64,000 nt of DNA from Onthophagus taurus (lineage: Eukaryota; Arthropoda; Insecta; Coleoptera; Scarabaeidae). This document shows positions 45,771 through 56,699 of this stretch, one piece after another. Position 1 is the first letter of the stretch; each line of letters starts with the position of its first letter. Both the position numbers and the translations under genes were made by a program. The notes below the pieces were generated by a model. It was given only the letters and a program-made list of their open reading frames with translations, searched no databases and had not been told where the DNA came from. The stretch covers positions 28,567,001 to 28,631,000 of the forward strand of contig NC_091968.1 of NCBI RefSeq assembly GCF_036711975.1, read 5' to 3'.

Positions 45771-46032
45771 AAGTTCTTGATTCCAATTTTTTCTCCAGAA
45801 TTTTCCAAATAACGTCTCTTAAGTTTATCATATATTGCCAATTTACTTCTAATAGGATTCTTCGTTATTACCATTGATATGTTCTCCATTCTAAGATAAC
45901 TAGTTAGTAGAGTGTTGGTAATATTGACATATGACAGTTGAGACATAGTCTAAATGATTAAATTTTCAAAAATTTATTTTGAACTAATCAAATATTAGAG
46001 AAAGTTGTTTAGATACAAAAGATTTGAAGAGA
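45771..46032. repeat. Right copy of the ~270-bp direct repeat
   Basis: Second copy of 45140-45425, starting within ~6 bp of the hairpin cluster. It gives a 67-aa reverse frame of no recognisable family. Confidence 0.85.
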
Positions 46033-47600
46033 GTGTTGTTTTCGAATAATAATTTGTTACGGTTTTCGACACTGTAGGGTTATACTTGATCGTAATCCCT
46101 TTTGCATTAACAAGGATTAACCGTTGAGTTTCAAAGCAACTTCCTTCTTAGGGTCCACTCGTTGTGCTCTGGAAAGATTACCTGGCGTTGGTGGTTTAAA
46201 ATTTTGTGTTTATTCCATTGTTGGGTGTCTTTTGTCTTAAGTGTTTTCTAAAGAAACATTACTTAATGATGCATTCTTTACAATTTTGAATGATTTTATT
46301 TTTTTAATACTCTTAATTGTAATCGTTTGGTATATATGTGATGTAGACCATGAAATGGGTCGGATAAAAAAGATGTGGGGTGGTAAATCAAAACAGCTTG
46401 CTCCCATTATTTAATTTTTTTTTTGGATCTCGTCTTTCTGTGTGTCTTTTCTTTAGGTCAAACGTTGCAGAAAACTGCTAACAATGGGTAACCCGATACA
46501 AGATAAATTCCCAATAAGTTAATAAAAGTCCCGCGAACCGCGGGGGGCGCGTCGTATCATCATCTCCGGTGGCTCTGGCGGTGGTTTGGATTACCACACG
46601 AATCGGCAGAGCCATTATAAAATCGGACAGGCGCTTCTGTAACCGTATACGAGGACTCCCCAAGAAATAAAAAGTTAAATTCTACAAAAAAAAAATTCGA
46701 GAACCCCAAAAAAGAATGTTACATATTTAAATTTTTTTTAATCATCTCTCATCGCGCCTATTGATCACATTCACACTCCCTTCTGTGTCAACCAAAACGA
46801 TTTTTCGCTTGACGAAATCGTCGATTCTGGGGATCGTTTAACCCTCCGGGGGAGGTCTTCGATTTGTTGTCATCGTATTAAATTACAATATTCATGAAGT
46901 AAAAACGAAATTTTTTGCGGTTATTTTAAAATGTTTTGCAAACAAATCCAGTTTGGTTTTGGCAAATATCGGCACTAAAGTCACCAAAAGCGGCTGACTT
47001 AAAAACTTGGTACACAGTGGTTATTTTAAGAGTTTGTAGAACCGGATACCTTCCCTTTTTCAGGATGTTTTCATAAGCCAAAAAGGGGGTTAGGCGCCAC
47101 CGAGGACCCCTCTTCACTTGACAAGTGACGTTCCACCATACTTTTAAAATGTTAAAACGTCACGATGGTTTGGGAAACAACAAATCGATGGACTAAAATT
47201 TGATATCTCATTTCGTCGTTGTTAATCTTAATGGTTTCACTCAAATTAGGTAATAAATTTTTTTGAATCTTTTGGGGTTTGATAATGGTGGTGGTATTAA
47301 AGATTTTCGGGGATGGAACGGAGATGATTTATTAAAGTATAATCTGACGAAACCCGGGTCGATATTAAATTACAACGGTGGCGCGGGGGCGATGGCGCTT
47401 TCCGTGAAGGCCACGGGTCCCGCGACACGGGGTGTCAATCATCGGTTTGCAAATCGGCTTTCAGCATTGTGGCCTGTCGGATTATACCCGGGGCACCCCC
47501 AACGCCACCGCACCTCTATTATTGACATAATCTCGGGTGCCACGTCTGTTTCCCATTATATATACTCACCACACAATAACAATTTCTAAATATTTTAACA
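46033..47600. other. Unique DNA with two GC-richer blocks, possible regulatory DNA
   Basis: Blocks at about 46480-46660 (ccgcgaaccgcggggggcgc, tccggtggctctggcggtgg) and 47330-47560 (cggtggcgcgggggcgatgg, tgtcaatcatcggtttgcaa) stand out from AT-rich surroundings. They have no convincing reading frame; the 108-aa frame 47263-47589 has no recognisable domain. Homeodomain/PBC-like words (tgtcaatcat) are present. Position 5-6 kb upstream of optix fits an enhancer role, which is inference. Confidence 0.35.
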
Positions 47601-48140
47601 AATTGAAATAAAACTAAAACTAGAAACTTATGAGAACTAGAAACATTCGGGATGTGTCTCTTAAAACGGCTAAAACCGAATGTTTTTAGTTCTTGGTCAG
47701 TGTTAGTTACACTTCTAGTTCAATAAATATATACAACAATCTAACGCTAAATAACAATTAAAACTAGTATTAACACTAGACCTAGATCTAGAAACATTCG
47801 GATTTACCCGCACGTCTATCAAGACGGCTAAAACCGAATGATTCTAGTTCTAGGTCTTGTGTTAGTTCTAGTGATAACGCTAGTGCTTAGCATTAGATGT
47901 CACTGTATTGCATATTTTTATTGAATTAAAACTAGAACTAACACTAGACCTAGATCTAGAAACATTCGGAGTTCAAGACGGCTTAACCCGAATAATTCTA
48001 GTTCTATAACATGATTCATTACTAAACACGCCACAACAACGAGAAGACCAAGAAGATATCGAAAGTTAAATAAATAATCGATAATCATCAATAATATCAA
48101 ATAACGGAAACAGAACATGGTGAAGTGTTATTCATAAATT

Positions 48141-48200
48141 GACGATTTCTTCCTGATGATGAGGGCTCAGTTTCCTCGAAACATGTAGAAAAGAAAACAA
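48141..48200 (+). ncRNA. Candidate hammerhead-ribozyme-like motif
   Basis: CTGATGA at 48153-48159 is followed by a possible stem II (gagg-gctcagttt-cctc) and GAAAC at 48178-48182, then atgta as a minimal stem III with a possible NUH cleavage triplet (gta). Sequences on either side (tttcttc / gaaaaga) can pair imperfectly as stem I. The layout matches minimal hammerheads known in Penelope-like retroelements. The stem II base next to CTGATGA is not clearly paired, so activity is doubtful. Confidence 0.35.
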
Positions 48201-49496
48201 AAATAAATAACATCGATATAGTACAAGGAAAATAATTTAACCTTCATATCCAATTCTAGTTCTAGGATTTGTGTTAGTGCTAGTGATAGTGCTGGTACAA
48301 AACTAGAACTAACACTAGACCTAGAACTAGAAACATTCGGATTTAGCCGCACGTCTATCAAGACGGCTAAAGCCGAATGATTCTAGTTCTAGGTCTTGTG
48401 TTAGTTCTAGTGATAACGCTAGTGCTTAGCATTAGATATCACTGTATTGCATATTTTTATTGAATTAAAACTAGAACTAATACCAGACCTATATCTAGAA
48501 ACATTCGGAGTTCAAGACGGCTTAACCCGAATGATTCTAGTTCTAGGTTTTGTGTTAGTTCTAGTGATAGTGCTGGTGCAAAACTAGAACTAACACTAGA
48601 CCTAGAACTAGAAACATTCGGATTTAGCCGCACGTCTATCAAGACGGCTAAAGCCGAATGATTCTAGTTCTAGGTCTTGTGTTAGTTCTAGTGATAACGC
48701 TAGTGCTTAGCATTAGATATCACTGTATTGCATATTTTTATTGAATTATAACTAGAACTAACACTAGACCTACATCTAGAAACATTCGGAGTTTAAGACG
48801 GCTTAACAGGAATGATTCTAGTTCTAGGTTTTGTGTTAGTTCTAGTGATAGTGCTGGTGTAAAACTAGAACTAACACTAGACCTAGAACTAGAAACATTC
48901 GGATTTAGCCGCACGTCTATCAAGACGGCTAAAGCCGAATGATTCTAGTTCTAGGTCTTGTGTTAGTTCTAGTAATAACGCTAGTGCTTAGCATTAGATA
49001 TCACTGTATTGCATATTTTTATTGAATTATAACTAGAACTAACACTAGACCTAGATCTAGAAACATTCGGAGTTTAAGATGGCTTAACAGGAATGATTCT
49101 AGTTCTAGGTTTTGTGTTAGTTCTAGTGATAGTGCTGGTGTAAAACTAGAACTAACACTAGACCTAGAAACATTCGGATTTAGCCGCACGTCTATCAAGA
49201 CGGCTAAAGCCGAATGTTTCTAGTTCTAGGTCTTGTGTTACTTCTAGTGATAACGCTGGTGCTTAGCATTAGATATCACTGTATTACATATTTCTATTGA
49301 ATTAAAACTAGAAATAACACTAGACCTAGATCTAGAAACATTCGCATTTAGCCGCACGTCTATCAAGACGGCTAAAGCCGAATGATTTTAGTTCTAGGTC
49401 TTGTGTTAGTTCTAGTGATAACTCTAGTGCTTAGCATTAGATATCACTGTATTGCATATTTTTATTGCATTAAAATTAGAACTAATACTAGACCTA

Positions 49497-49915
49497 TAGT
49501 TCGTTTTTTTTTTCTATAATACTTGTCAATGTAAATTTTTTAGGGTTTCTGTTGGTATTATCTAGGACCGTTATAAAATTTATGTTGTTTTCCTGATTTT
49601 TAGTAACATTTTCAGTAACTAAATAGTTGAGGTTAAAATACTAATACATTTTTAGATAAATACGATTTTAACGAAGTACATATTTGTTGTAAAAACGTGC
49701 TACAAAGTAATTAAATAGAACAAAATAACTTTTCTAGGTAAATAAATGGCAAATAAACACCCCACAACATTTTTTATGCACCTTTTCTTTTTGAATAACG
49801 AAAGCTCAAACGTCAGTGTGACATATTTATTTCAAAACATGATAAAACAAAACACCCTGTTAATTTTGCCAACATTACAACAATTTGGCAGGTATTATAG
49901 AAAAAAAATGAACTA
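49497..49915. mobile_element. 419-bp MITE inserted in the hairpin array (TA target)
   Basis: The left end tagttcgtttttttttt then ctataatacttgtcaa is matched inverted by the right end ttggcaggtattatag then aaaaaaaatgaacta. Removing the element plus one TA restores gacc-TA-gatctag, exactly the intact hairpin-array sequence of sister units (gacctagatctag). So the borders and the TA target duplication are secure. This points to a Tc1/mariner-type non-autonomous element. No coding capacity. Confidence 0.92.
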
Positions 49916-50770
49916 TAGATCTAGAAACATTCGAAGTTCAAGACGGCTTAAGCCGAATGACTCTAGTTCTAGGTTTTGTGTTAGTTCTAGTGATAGTGCT
50001 GGTACAAAACTAGAACTAACACTAGACCTAGAACTAGAAACATTCGGATTTAGCCGCACATCTATCATGACGGCTAAACCCGAATGATTCTAGTTCTAGG
50101 TCTTGTATTAGTTCTAGTGATAACGCTAGTGCTTAGCATTAGATATCACTGTATTGCATATTTTTATTGAATTAAAACTAGAACTAACACTAGACCTAGA
50201 TCTAGAAACATTCGGAGTTCAAGACGGCTTAAGCCGAATGACTCTAGTTCTAGGTTTTGTGTTAGTTCTAGTGATAGTGCTGGTGCAAAACTAGAACTAA
50301 CACTAGACCTAGAACTAGAAACATTCGGATTTAGCCGCATGTCTATCAAGACGGCTAAAACCGAATGATTCTAGTTCTAGGTCTTGTGTTAGTTCTAGTG
50401 ATAACGCTGGTGCTTAGCATTAGATATCACTGTATTACATATTTCTATTGAATTAAAACTAGAAATAACACTAGACCTAGATCTAGAAACATTCGCATTT
50501 AGCCGCACGTCTATCAAGACGGCTAAAGCCGAATGATTCTAGTTCTAGGTCTTGATAGTGTAAAACTAGAACTAACACTAGATCTAGAACTAGAAATATT
50601 TCCAACTTTCTAGTTCTAGGTCTAGTGTTAGTTTTAGCTTTAATTCAATAAAAATATGCAATACAGTGATATCTACTGCTAACTAGCACTACCTAGCACT
50701 GTCACTTCAGGTTTAGTCGTCTTAAGAGACGCATAGTTAAACCCAAGTGGTTCTGGTTCTAGATCTAGTA

Positions 50771-51594
50771 GAGCGATGGAGTTTTAGACATTGCAACATG
50801 CTTTTATTTTTTCTCTCCAGAGTTTGAATTTTTTATATAAACTGATATTTTTCTCAATGATTTCAAAAGGTGCACACTTTTTCGGCATAAAAAATAAATT
50901 CTATATTGCCGCAATTCAAAGATATGCAGCAAATAACATTTTTGGGCATTTTAGGTTTCTCACTTCTGCTATAGTTTATCGTTATCATTATAAACTGTCT
51001 TTTTAGTGTTTATTAATATTTTTTTTGGAATATCATTACATTGAAATTTCTTGTTATTGGGATGTACACACTTTTTGTCAATCCACCTTTCTAAGTGTCG
51101 GTATTTTGGTTCGTACCTTAAATGAAATCCACAATCAAAACGCACAAAAAGGGGTTAGCAGTAAGATTTACCTCGCTTTCTTCTTGTATAACCTCGCTTT
51201 TCCTTTAATACGTTGCCGTTTAATACTGCCGCTATCAAACACTTTTCTCATTAATATTCCATTCATTATTCTAATACATATCGATGTTCTTTATGAACCA
51301 ATTCGTCGTCTTATTACAAATTGTCAACAAGAACATGGACTCTGCTGTAACTTATTCAGCCGGAACTCATATTATATGGTCAAGTTGCATTTTGATTCAG
51401 TAAACACTGTGTATAAGTATGTTACGTTTTGAAACTAACATTAATTTGTCGTGTACAATATAAAGGGAGTTGTATCGCTTTGACCAGAATTGACGATGTA
51501 CAACATTCTACTGCCGACATAGCTTGTAATACCATCTATAAGAGAATTTTTTTAAATGTGGACATGTTACGTTTTATAAAAAAGCTCCGTATAT
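50771..51594. other. No recognised gene
   Basis: AT-rich unique sequence. Open frames at 50791-51006 and 51025-51432 (135 aa) are long for such DNA, but their translations show no recognisable domain. On the reverse strand near 51045-51125 a short stretch reads GFHLRYEPKYRHLERWIDK in one frame. A decayed transposon is possible. Confidence 0.3.
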
Positions 51595-51710
51595 ATCCGG
51601 TCTGGTTATAACAGAAATTTTTTTGACGTATTTCCTGTTAATGATGATGGCAGGAAACTGAAACCAGTAGAAACAAAATATACATATTGGTATTTTTTCT
51701 AATATATTGT
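51595..51710 (+). repeat. Dispersed repeat copy 1 (pair with 53510-53650)
   Basis: Shares with the second copy ggttataacagaaatttt, gacgtatttc, aatgatgatggcaggaaact-like and gaaacaaaatata words. The GATGATGG...GAAACC(A/G)GT core resembles the retroelement-like remnant at 41029-41055. Both copies look like 3' or terminal pieces of one retroelement family. Confidence 0.6.
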
Positions 51711-51879
51711 ATTTTTGCTACTGTTCTAATTCTTTTCTTTAGAGATATAACGTTAAATAAAAATCATCAATAACATAAATCGTTTTTAATTCTCCTCAAA
51801 TTTTGTATTACAAAATTGAATAGAGAAAGACGATCATAATCTATGAAGTCGTAATCAAAACATTCCCTTGCATCCCAAT

Positions 51880-52458
51880 ACCCCGTGTATATATTCACTA
51901 GCAATCGATGCTTCCCCTCGCCTCCCTTCTCGTGGGTCAACCCCCGTTTCGATGCTCTTCCAGGACGATCAATGCGATACCTGGCGGCGGCGGCTGGTTT
52001 CGGAAAATCCATAGCGCCACGATCTCGGGGCCCACTTAAACCGTCATATCTACTTAGCCCCGCACGTAATCCCGCAGATACAAAAGTTACTCTTTTTGTT
52101 TTGTGCTCTCCTCCGGAGTAAGAGGGGGCTCCCTTCGGTGCCCCGTAAAACCCCGCCAGGTCTTCTCCTACCAACCATTCGGACCGCCTGTAAACGTTAT
52201 GATCCTTGTTGATTGGTTGGGTTCGTTACGTGAGATTCCGGTGACGTAGAAACTCCGGGGCCAATGGTAACGCAAAAGCCCACCCGGAGCCAGCCTACTC
52301 GATCCGGGCGAGCGCGATCAGTCAGACGCGCGACCGCGAATAGATAGGGTGTTAAAAGAGAAATCGAGTATTATTATTATCCGAAAAAAAAATGTTTGTG
52401 TAAAAATTTTTAAAAAAAACCAAAAAAAAAAGAAAATAGAAAACTGGCATCAACTCAT
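51880..52458 (+). promoter_or_regulatory. optix promoter and 5' UTR
   Basis: The GC content rises sharply upstream of the optix start. There is an inverted CCAAT box (gattggttgg, about 52210-52219) and a direct one (ggccaatgg, about 52259-52268). An arthropod initiator-like TCAGT lies at 52318-52322 (A at 52320), 139 bp before the ATG. No TATA box is seen, and no good downstream promoter element at +28. The sequence just before the ATG is A-rich. The 135-aa reverse frame through this region is not credible as a gene. Confidence 0.55.
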
Positions 52459-53147
52459 ATGGCGCTTGGACTCAACTCCGGTCTTTGTTCCGGTAGTTCC
52501 GGGTCACATTCGGACGCGTCTTCAAGTCCGGGAGTTAGTGTGCCCATCCCTTTAGCTCCGGTGATACCAAACCCGATGTTTGCACTACCAACGTTAAATT
52601 TTACCGTGTCGCAGGTGGCGGCGGTTTGCGAAACTCTAGAAGAAAGTGGTGATATAGAAAGACTTGCAAGATTTCTTTGGTCATTACCGGTAGCGCATCC
52701 AAACATCACCGAATTAAATAAAAGCGAAGCCGTACTTCGAGCACGAGCAATCGTTTCATTTCACAGCGGTAATTTTCGCGAACTTTACAACATCTTAGAA
52801 TCTCATAAATTTACGAAAAGTTCGCACGGAAAGTTACAAGCGATGTGGCTCGAAGCACATTATCAAGAAGCGGAAAAGTTACGCGGAAGGGCACTCGGAC
52901 CCGTCGATAAATATAGGGTTAGAAAAAAATTTCCGTTACCTAGAACGATATGGGATGGGGAGCAAAAGACTCATTGTTTCAAAGAGAGAACGAGAAGCTT
53001 GTTACGGGAGTGGTACCTTCAAGATCCTTATCCAAATCCGACGAAAAAACGCGAACTTGCCCAAGCAACTGGATTGACACCGACGCAAGTTGGAAATTGG
53101 TTCAAGAATAGAAGGCAAAGGGATCGAGCTGCGGCTGCTAAAAATAG
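52459..53147 (+). CDS. optix: Optix / Six3-Six6 homeobox transcription factor, first coding exon (partial)
   Basis: DNA-binding transcription factor for eye and anterior head specification in insects. The exon encodes 229 complete codons, beginning [10 protein letters not shown] serine-rich leader is followed by the SIX domain (~44-158, from [17 protein letters not shown] to [13 protein letters not shown]) and the homeodomain (~163-222), with recognition helix [13 protein letters not shown]. Lack of the Six1/2-type residues and the presence of [17 protein letters not shown] and QAAAAKNR-like end place it in the Six3/6 class. It ends at an AG|GTAGGT donor right after AAAAKN; the C-terminal exon is not visible in the remaining 10.8 kb. 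Flanking DNA is transposon-rich but the exon itself is intact. Confidence 0.95.
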
Positions 53148-53428
53148 GTAGGTTTTTAAAAATTAAATTTCTAAATAATAACCTCCACTAGTAGATCTAT
53201 ACTAAATTAACGGACAACCAACAATTATCGTTACAACTTAACACCAGTTCGCAGTGACGTTGTTGGATTTATGTTTTAGGGCACAACCCATGGGGGTCTG
53301 TGCGGCCACTAATTAGGACCCTATCCGAATCGTTCCGCGCGCGAGAAAACTATAAATTTCAGCCACCGGATAAACGCCTAAATAGCACACGTTCAGATTT
53401 TCACTTTGATTTATTAGATACAAAAAGC

Positions 53429-53475
53429 ACCATAATCGAGTATTCATCTTTAAGAAAACCATAACAGATTTTGTG
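53429..53475. repeat. Short direct repeat, copy 1 (pair with 55691-55738)
   Basis: caccataatcgagtattcat and taagaaaaccataaca occur here and again directly after the right end of the mariner-like element. The ~47-bp pair brackets the dispersed repeat at 53510-53650 plus the mariner-like element, inside the presumed optix intron. Confidence 0.75.
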
Positions 53476-53509
53476 TTACATGCATCTTTTCATATCTGTT
53501 TAATTAATA

Positions 53510-53650
53510 TATCTCGTTTGGTTGTAACAGAAATTTTGTTGACGTATTTCGTGGTAATAATGATGGTAGAAAACCGAAACCGGTAAAAACAAAATATAAT
53601 TGAAGATATTCCCGATCCAATGACAATAACTTCATATTACTATTTTTTCT
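53510..53650 (+). repeat. Dispersed repeat copy 2
   Basis: Matches 51595-51710 (ggttgtaacagaaatttt, ttgacgtatttcgtggtaat, gatggtagaaaaccgaaacc). It abuts the left end of the mariner-like element at 53656. Confidence 0.6.
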
Positions 53651-53655
53651 GATAT

Positions 53656-55695
53656 ACAGGGTGTTCCGGTGACTCGGGGCATAAAATTAACCTCATATAC
53701 TAGAGCAAAAATGATGACAATTCGTGAAAAAAAATTATTATAACAGTCTTCAAATGGCCAAAATATGGGCCATCAAAGAAATTTTAACACATTTTTCTAA
53801 ATATTTTCAATACCATTTATGGTAGAGCGTTGAAATTTGGTAGAGGGTAAACAAATATCAAGCAAAATCATTGAACCAATTTTGACTTTGATCGGGCTGC
53901 GGCAACCATGCAATACAGGCTGTCCCTAAAATTTGTTTGCTCAGAACTTTTTTGTTCGCTCGTAACCCTACATTTATTTTTGTACTCTTTAATAGAAAAT
54001 TTATTTTAGAAACTTTTATCACTCTTTGAAAATTTTGATAATATTGACGGTTTTCGAGTTATACGCGAAAATGTTAAGCTTTGATTTCAATCGTAACAAA
54101 CAAAAAAAAGAAACATGTTTCGCAAGATCTCAGTTGGCGATGACAATTGCGATGACAAAAACGAACTGAGCTAATAACCATTAATTGCATAAATTTCTAA
54201 GTGCAGATTTAGTTAAATCCAGTGTTAATTTATTTTACTTGAATAAAAGAATGTAATCTCCAAAACGATAAATTTAATTTTCACGGTAACAATAAACAAG
54301 AACATAACAAAAATTTTAACAAGAACAATAAAATTATAAACAAATAGTAATAAATAAAAAAGAAGAAAAAAATACTAAAGCAGATGTTCAAAAACACTGC
54401 CTGATATCGCCGTCTTAAATTAAAGCGCACTCTGCGGAGAACATTGATCTCAGTTCCAAGTTGATCAAATGAATCAACAATTTGCAACCTCAGTTGATCA
54501 ACTGAAGTTATTTCAACGCAGTAAGCTAGTGGTTTAACGCGTTCCCATAAATAAAAATCTACAGGTGTAAGATCCGGCGATCGGGGGGCCAACTTATGGG
54601 TGCACCTACTCCTCGTCCAATCCACCGTCCCGGAAAACGTTCCCTCAGAAATTCTTGGACAGCCTGTGTGCTATGCGCAGGAGCACCATCATGCATATAC
54701 CACATTGCTTGCCTTGTGTTTAAAGGAACTTGATCTAAAAAATCAGACTGCATATTGCATATTGCAGTCGCAGTGAGTAATCAGCCAGTCGAACTTCCTG
54801 AACTTTGTAACAATGAAATGGATAAAGCTGTTGCTCGTGAAGAACACGCCAGACAGTTGTTTTTGAAGTTAAAAAATGCCTCGCCATATCTAAAGTACTA
54901 GCTGTAGTATTTTCTTCTACGTAGTCTAGAATATCTTCTTCTAGTTCGGGTGTTCGGGCTGATCTTACATTACCGTTGTTAGTAAATTTCGGCTTACACG
55001 TCCCATTTTCCCTTAAACGGGTTTCAATCCTTAAAAATGTTTTTCGATTGGGCGCTCTGCGGTTCGAAAATTTCTCCTGATAACGGTTAGCGGCTGCTTG
55101 ACATTGCCCTAATGTCAAAATCATGTCAGTTTGTTCACTAAATGTGTAACTTTCCATTTTGAACACTTAAAATTAATAATAACTAACAGAACTGTCGTTT
55201 GTGTTTAAACGACATGAGCAAGTTGACAGCAAGTTGTTTTTTTTTAATTGCCATGGCCAACCTTGACTTTTTCGAAGACTTTGTTTTTTAGTGTTACCAT
55301 TGAAATCGAAGCTTAATATTTTCGCGTATAACTCGGAAACTGTCAATGTTATCAAAATTTTCAAAGAGTGATAAAAGTTTCTAAAATAAATTTTCTATTA
55401 AAGAGTACAAAAATAAATGTAGGGTTACCAATGAATAAAAAAGTTCTGAGGTAACAAATTTTAGGGACAGCCTGTATAGCATGGTTGCCGCCGTCCGATC
55501 AAATTCAAAATTGGTTCAATGATTTTGCTTGATATTTGTTTACCCTCTACCAAATTTCAACGCTCTACCATAAATGGTATTGAAAATATTTAGAAAAATG
55601 TGTTAAAATTTTTGAACTTTGATGGCCCATATCTTGGCCATTTGAAGACTTTTATAATAATTTTATGCCCCGAGTCACCGGAACATCCTGTATAG
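53656..55695 (-). mobile_element. Tc1/mariner-like element with ~400-bp terminal inverted repeats
   Basis: The left end tacagggtgttccggtgact is matched by the right end gagtcaccggaacatcctgt. Pairing extends inward about 400 bp per side (for example tttcaacgctctaccataaa and aatttattttagaaactttt and their inverses). TA dinucleotides flank the ends. A broken transposase on the minus strand fills the middle. Length is ~2.04 kb. Confidence 0.9.
54281..55166 (-). pseudogene. Mariner-like (IS630-related) transposase, deleted and frameshifted
   Basis: The N-terminal frame (54735-55166) has the DUF4817-like start YTFSEQTDMILTLGQCQAAA and FSNRRAPNRKTFLRIETRL, then STLDMARHFLTSKTTVWRV (helix-turn-helix). 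It then jumps to MWYMHDGAPAHSTQAVQEF (second catalytic Asp; 54559-54753) and, after a frameshift, PRSPDLTPVDFYLWERVK (third catalytic residue; 54281-54625). The segment with the first catalytic Asp and the following ~100 aa is deleted. Confidence 0.9.
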
Positions 55696-55738
55696 TACAC
55701 CATAATCGAGTATTCATCCTTAAGAAAACCATAACAAA
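55691..55738. repeat. Short direct repeat, copy 2
   Basis: Repeats 53429-53475 directly after the right end of the mariner-like element. Confidence 0.75.
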
Positions 55739-55959
55739 TTTTGGGACAATACCCATCATTATTAACCATAACCAATAATCCAAATAGCTTCCTATTCAGG
55801 TGAACAATAAGTCTTAAACACATTTTAAGTGTCGTTAAAACATAATTTGAGAAACCGCAAAATACAATAAAGAATAAGAGAAAGAGATTTTTACCTGGTT
55901 TTAACGTGATTTTTCTCGGAATATTAAAAAAAATGTATCGTAATAAATGAGTTGTTGGT

Positions 55960-56240
55960 TATAATCGAGGAAAACGATCTCTCGGATGGTAAATTCCGGT
56001 AGAATCCGGTAGTCGTCCGATGAATGGGGCCGTAGATCACCAAGTCCCGGAGTTGTAATTATTGCCGTCGGCGTACGGTATTACGCCATTATACCGACAG
56101 ATACCGGTATCATGATACATTACCGACGCCAGAACGGGGGCTCTCTTTATGCATTTATGGCCCTTTTGCCAACTACCGCGAACAATGTAAACGGGGTTAC
56201 CACCCATTGAGTTAACATTTCTATTTACCTATATTTACAA
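55960..56240. promoter_or_regulatory. GC-richer unique block, candidate regulatory element
   Basis: Contains palindromic and homeodomain-like words: ggtagaatccggtagtcgtc, ttgtaattattgccgtcggc, attacgccattataccgaca. No open frame of note. It lies 2.8 kb after optix exon 1, so intronic or downstream; a regulatory role is inference. Confidence 0.35.
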
Positions 56241-56699
56241 TTTCTTATTAACACAATCGAAATAAGTTATACTACTAAGAAATCGATAACGAATTAAAAG
56301 GTGGTATGTTAAATACAATTTTCCTTTGAGTACTATTTAAACCCAGCTGTTTGCGCTTAGTCGTGTAGTTTACTTCTATATAATTATTATGAATAAAATT
56401 AGTACCTAATAATTTAACACGTGTTTAACACGTGTTTGAACACATGTATCAAGTTCGTTGTGCGTTGTTACTAAAAGTTCTTGAAGATGGAGAATTTTTC
56501 GAAATCAGTTGAGGTTAATTATTATTATTATTATAATTGTATCAGAATAATGTTATTTAATCCAAATATAAGATTAGCAATGTCCAAAATTTGGTTTCTA
56601 TTTTAAAAATATATCAGCAACAAAGTCCATATTCTTCTGATTTCCCTATTTGGACTAACATTCTCAATGATTCTCTAAATATGTTGCAAATAGCTTATA
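56241..56699. other. AT-rich spacer, nothing recognised
   Basis: Contains a short repeated word series aacacgtgtttaacacgtgt (about 56418-56440) with E-box cores and an aattattattattattataa run. No gene seen. Confidence 0.4.

Larger units (their letters stand above)
47605..50770. repeat. Large hairpin-repeat array, ~281-bp higher-order unit
   Basis: Successive units contain a full hairpin (ggatttagccgcacgtctat, caagacggctaaagccgaat) and a reduced one (cattcggagttcaagacggc, ttaacccgaatgattctagt), joined by spacers ataacgctagtgcttagcat and actgtattgcatatttttat. From 48361 to 49200 the unit repeats every ~281 bp. The array is interrupted by a unique piece at about 48010-48240 and by a MITE at 49497-49915. 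Several ~61-aa reverse frames arise from the repeat and are not genes. Confidence 0.93.

Noticed and set aside
47918-50349. Repeated ~61-aa reverse frames starting MIDVRLNPN
   Set aside because: They are translations of the hairpin array and its 281-bp period, with no independent sign of coding.
51025-51432. 135-aa frame upstream of optix
   Set aside because: No recognisable motif or promoter; composition fits chance in AT-rich DNA. A decayed transposon remains possible.
51767-52174. 135-aa reverse frame through the optix promoter
   Set aside because: It runs from GC-rich promoter DNA into AT-rich DNA with no domain; the overlap with a likely promoter argues against it.
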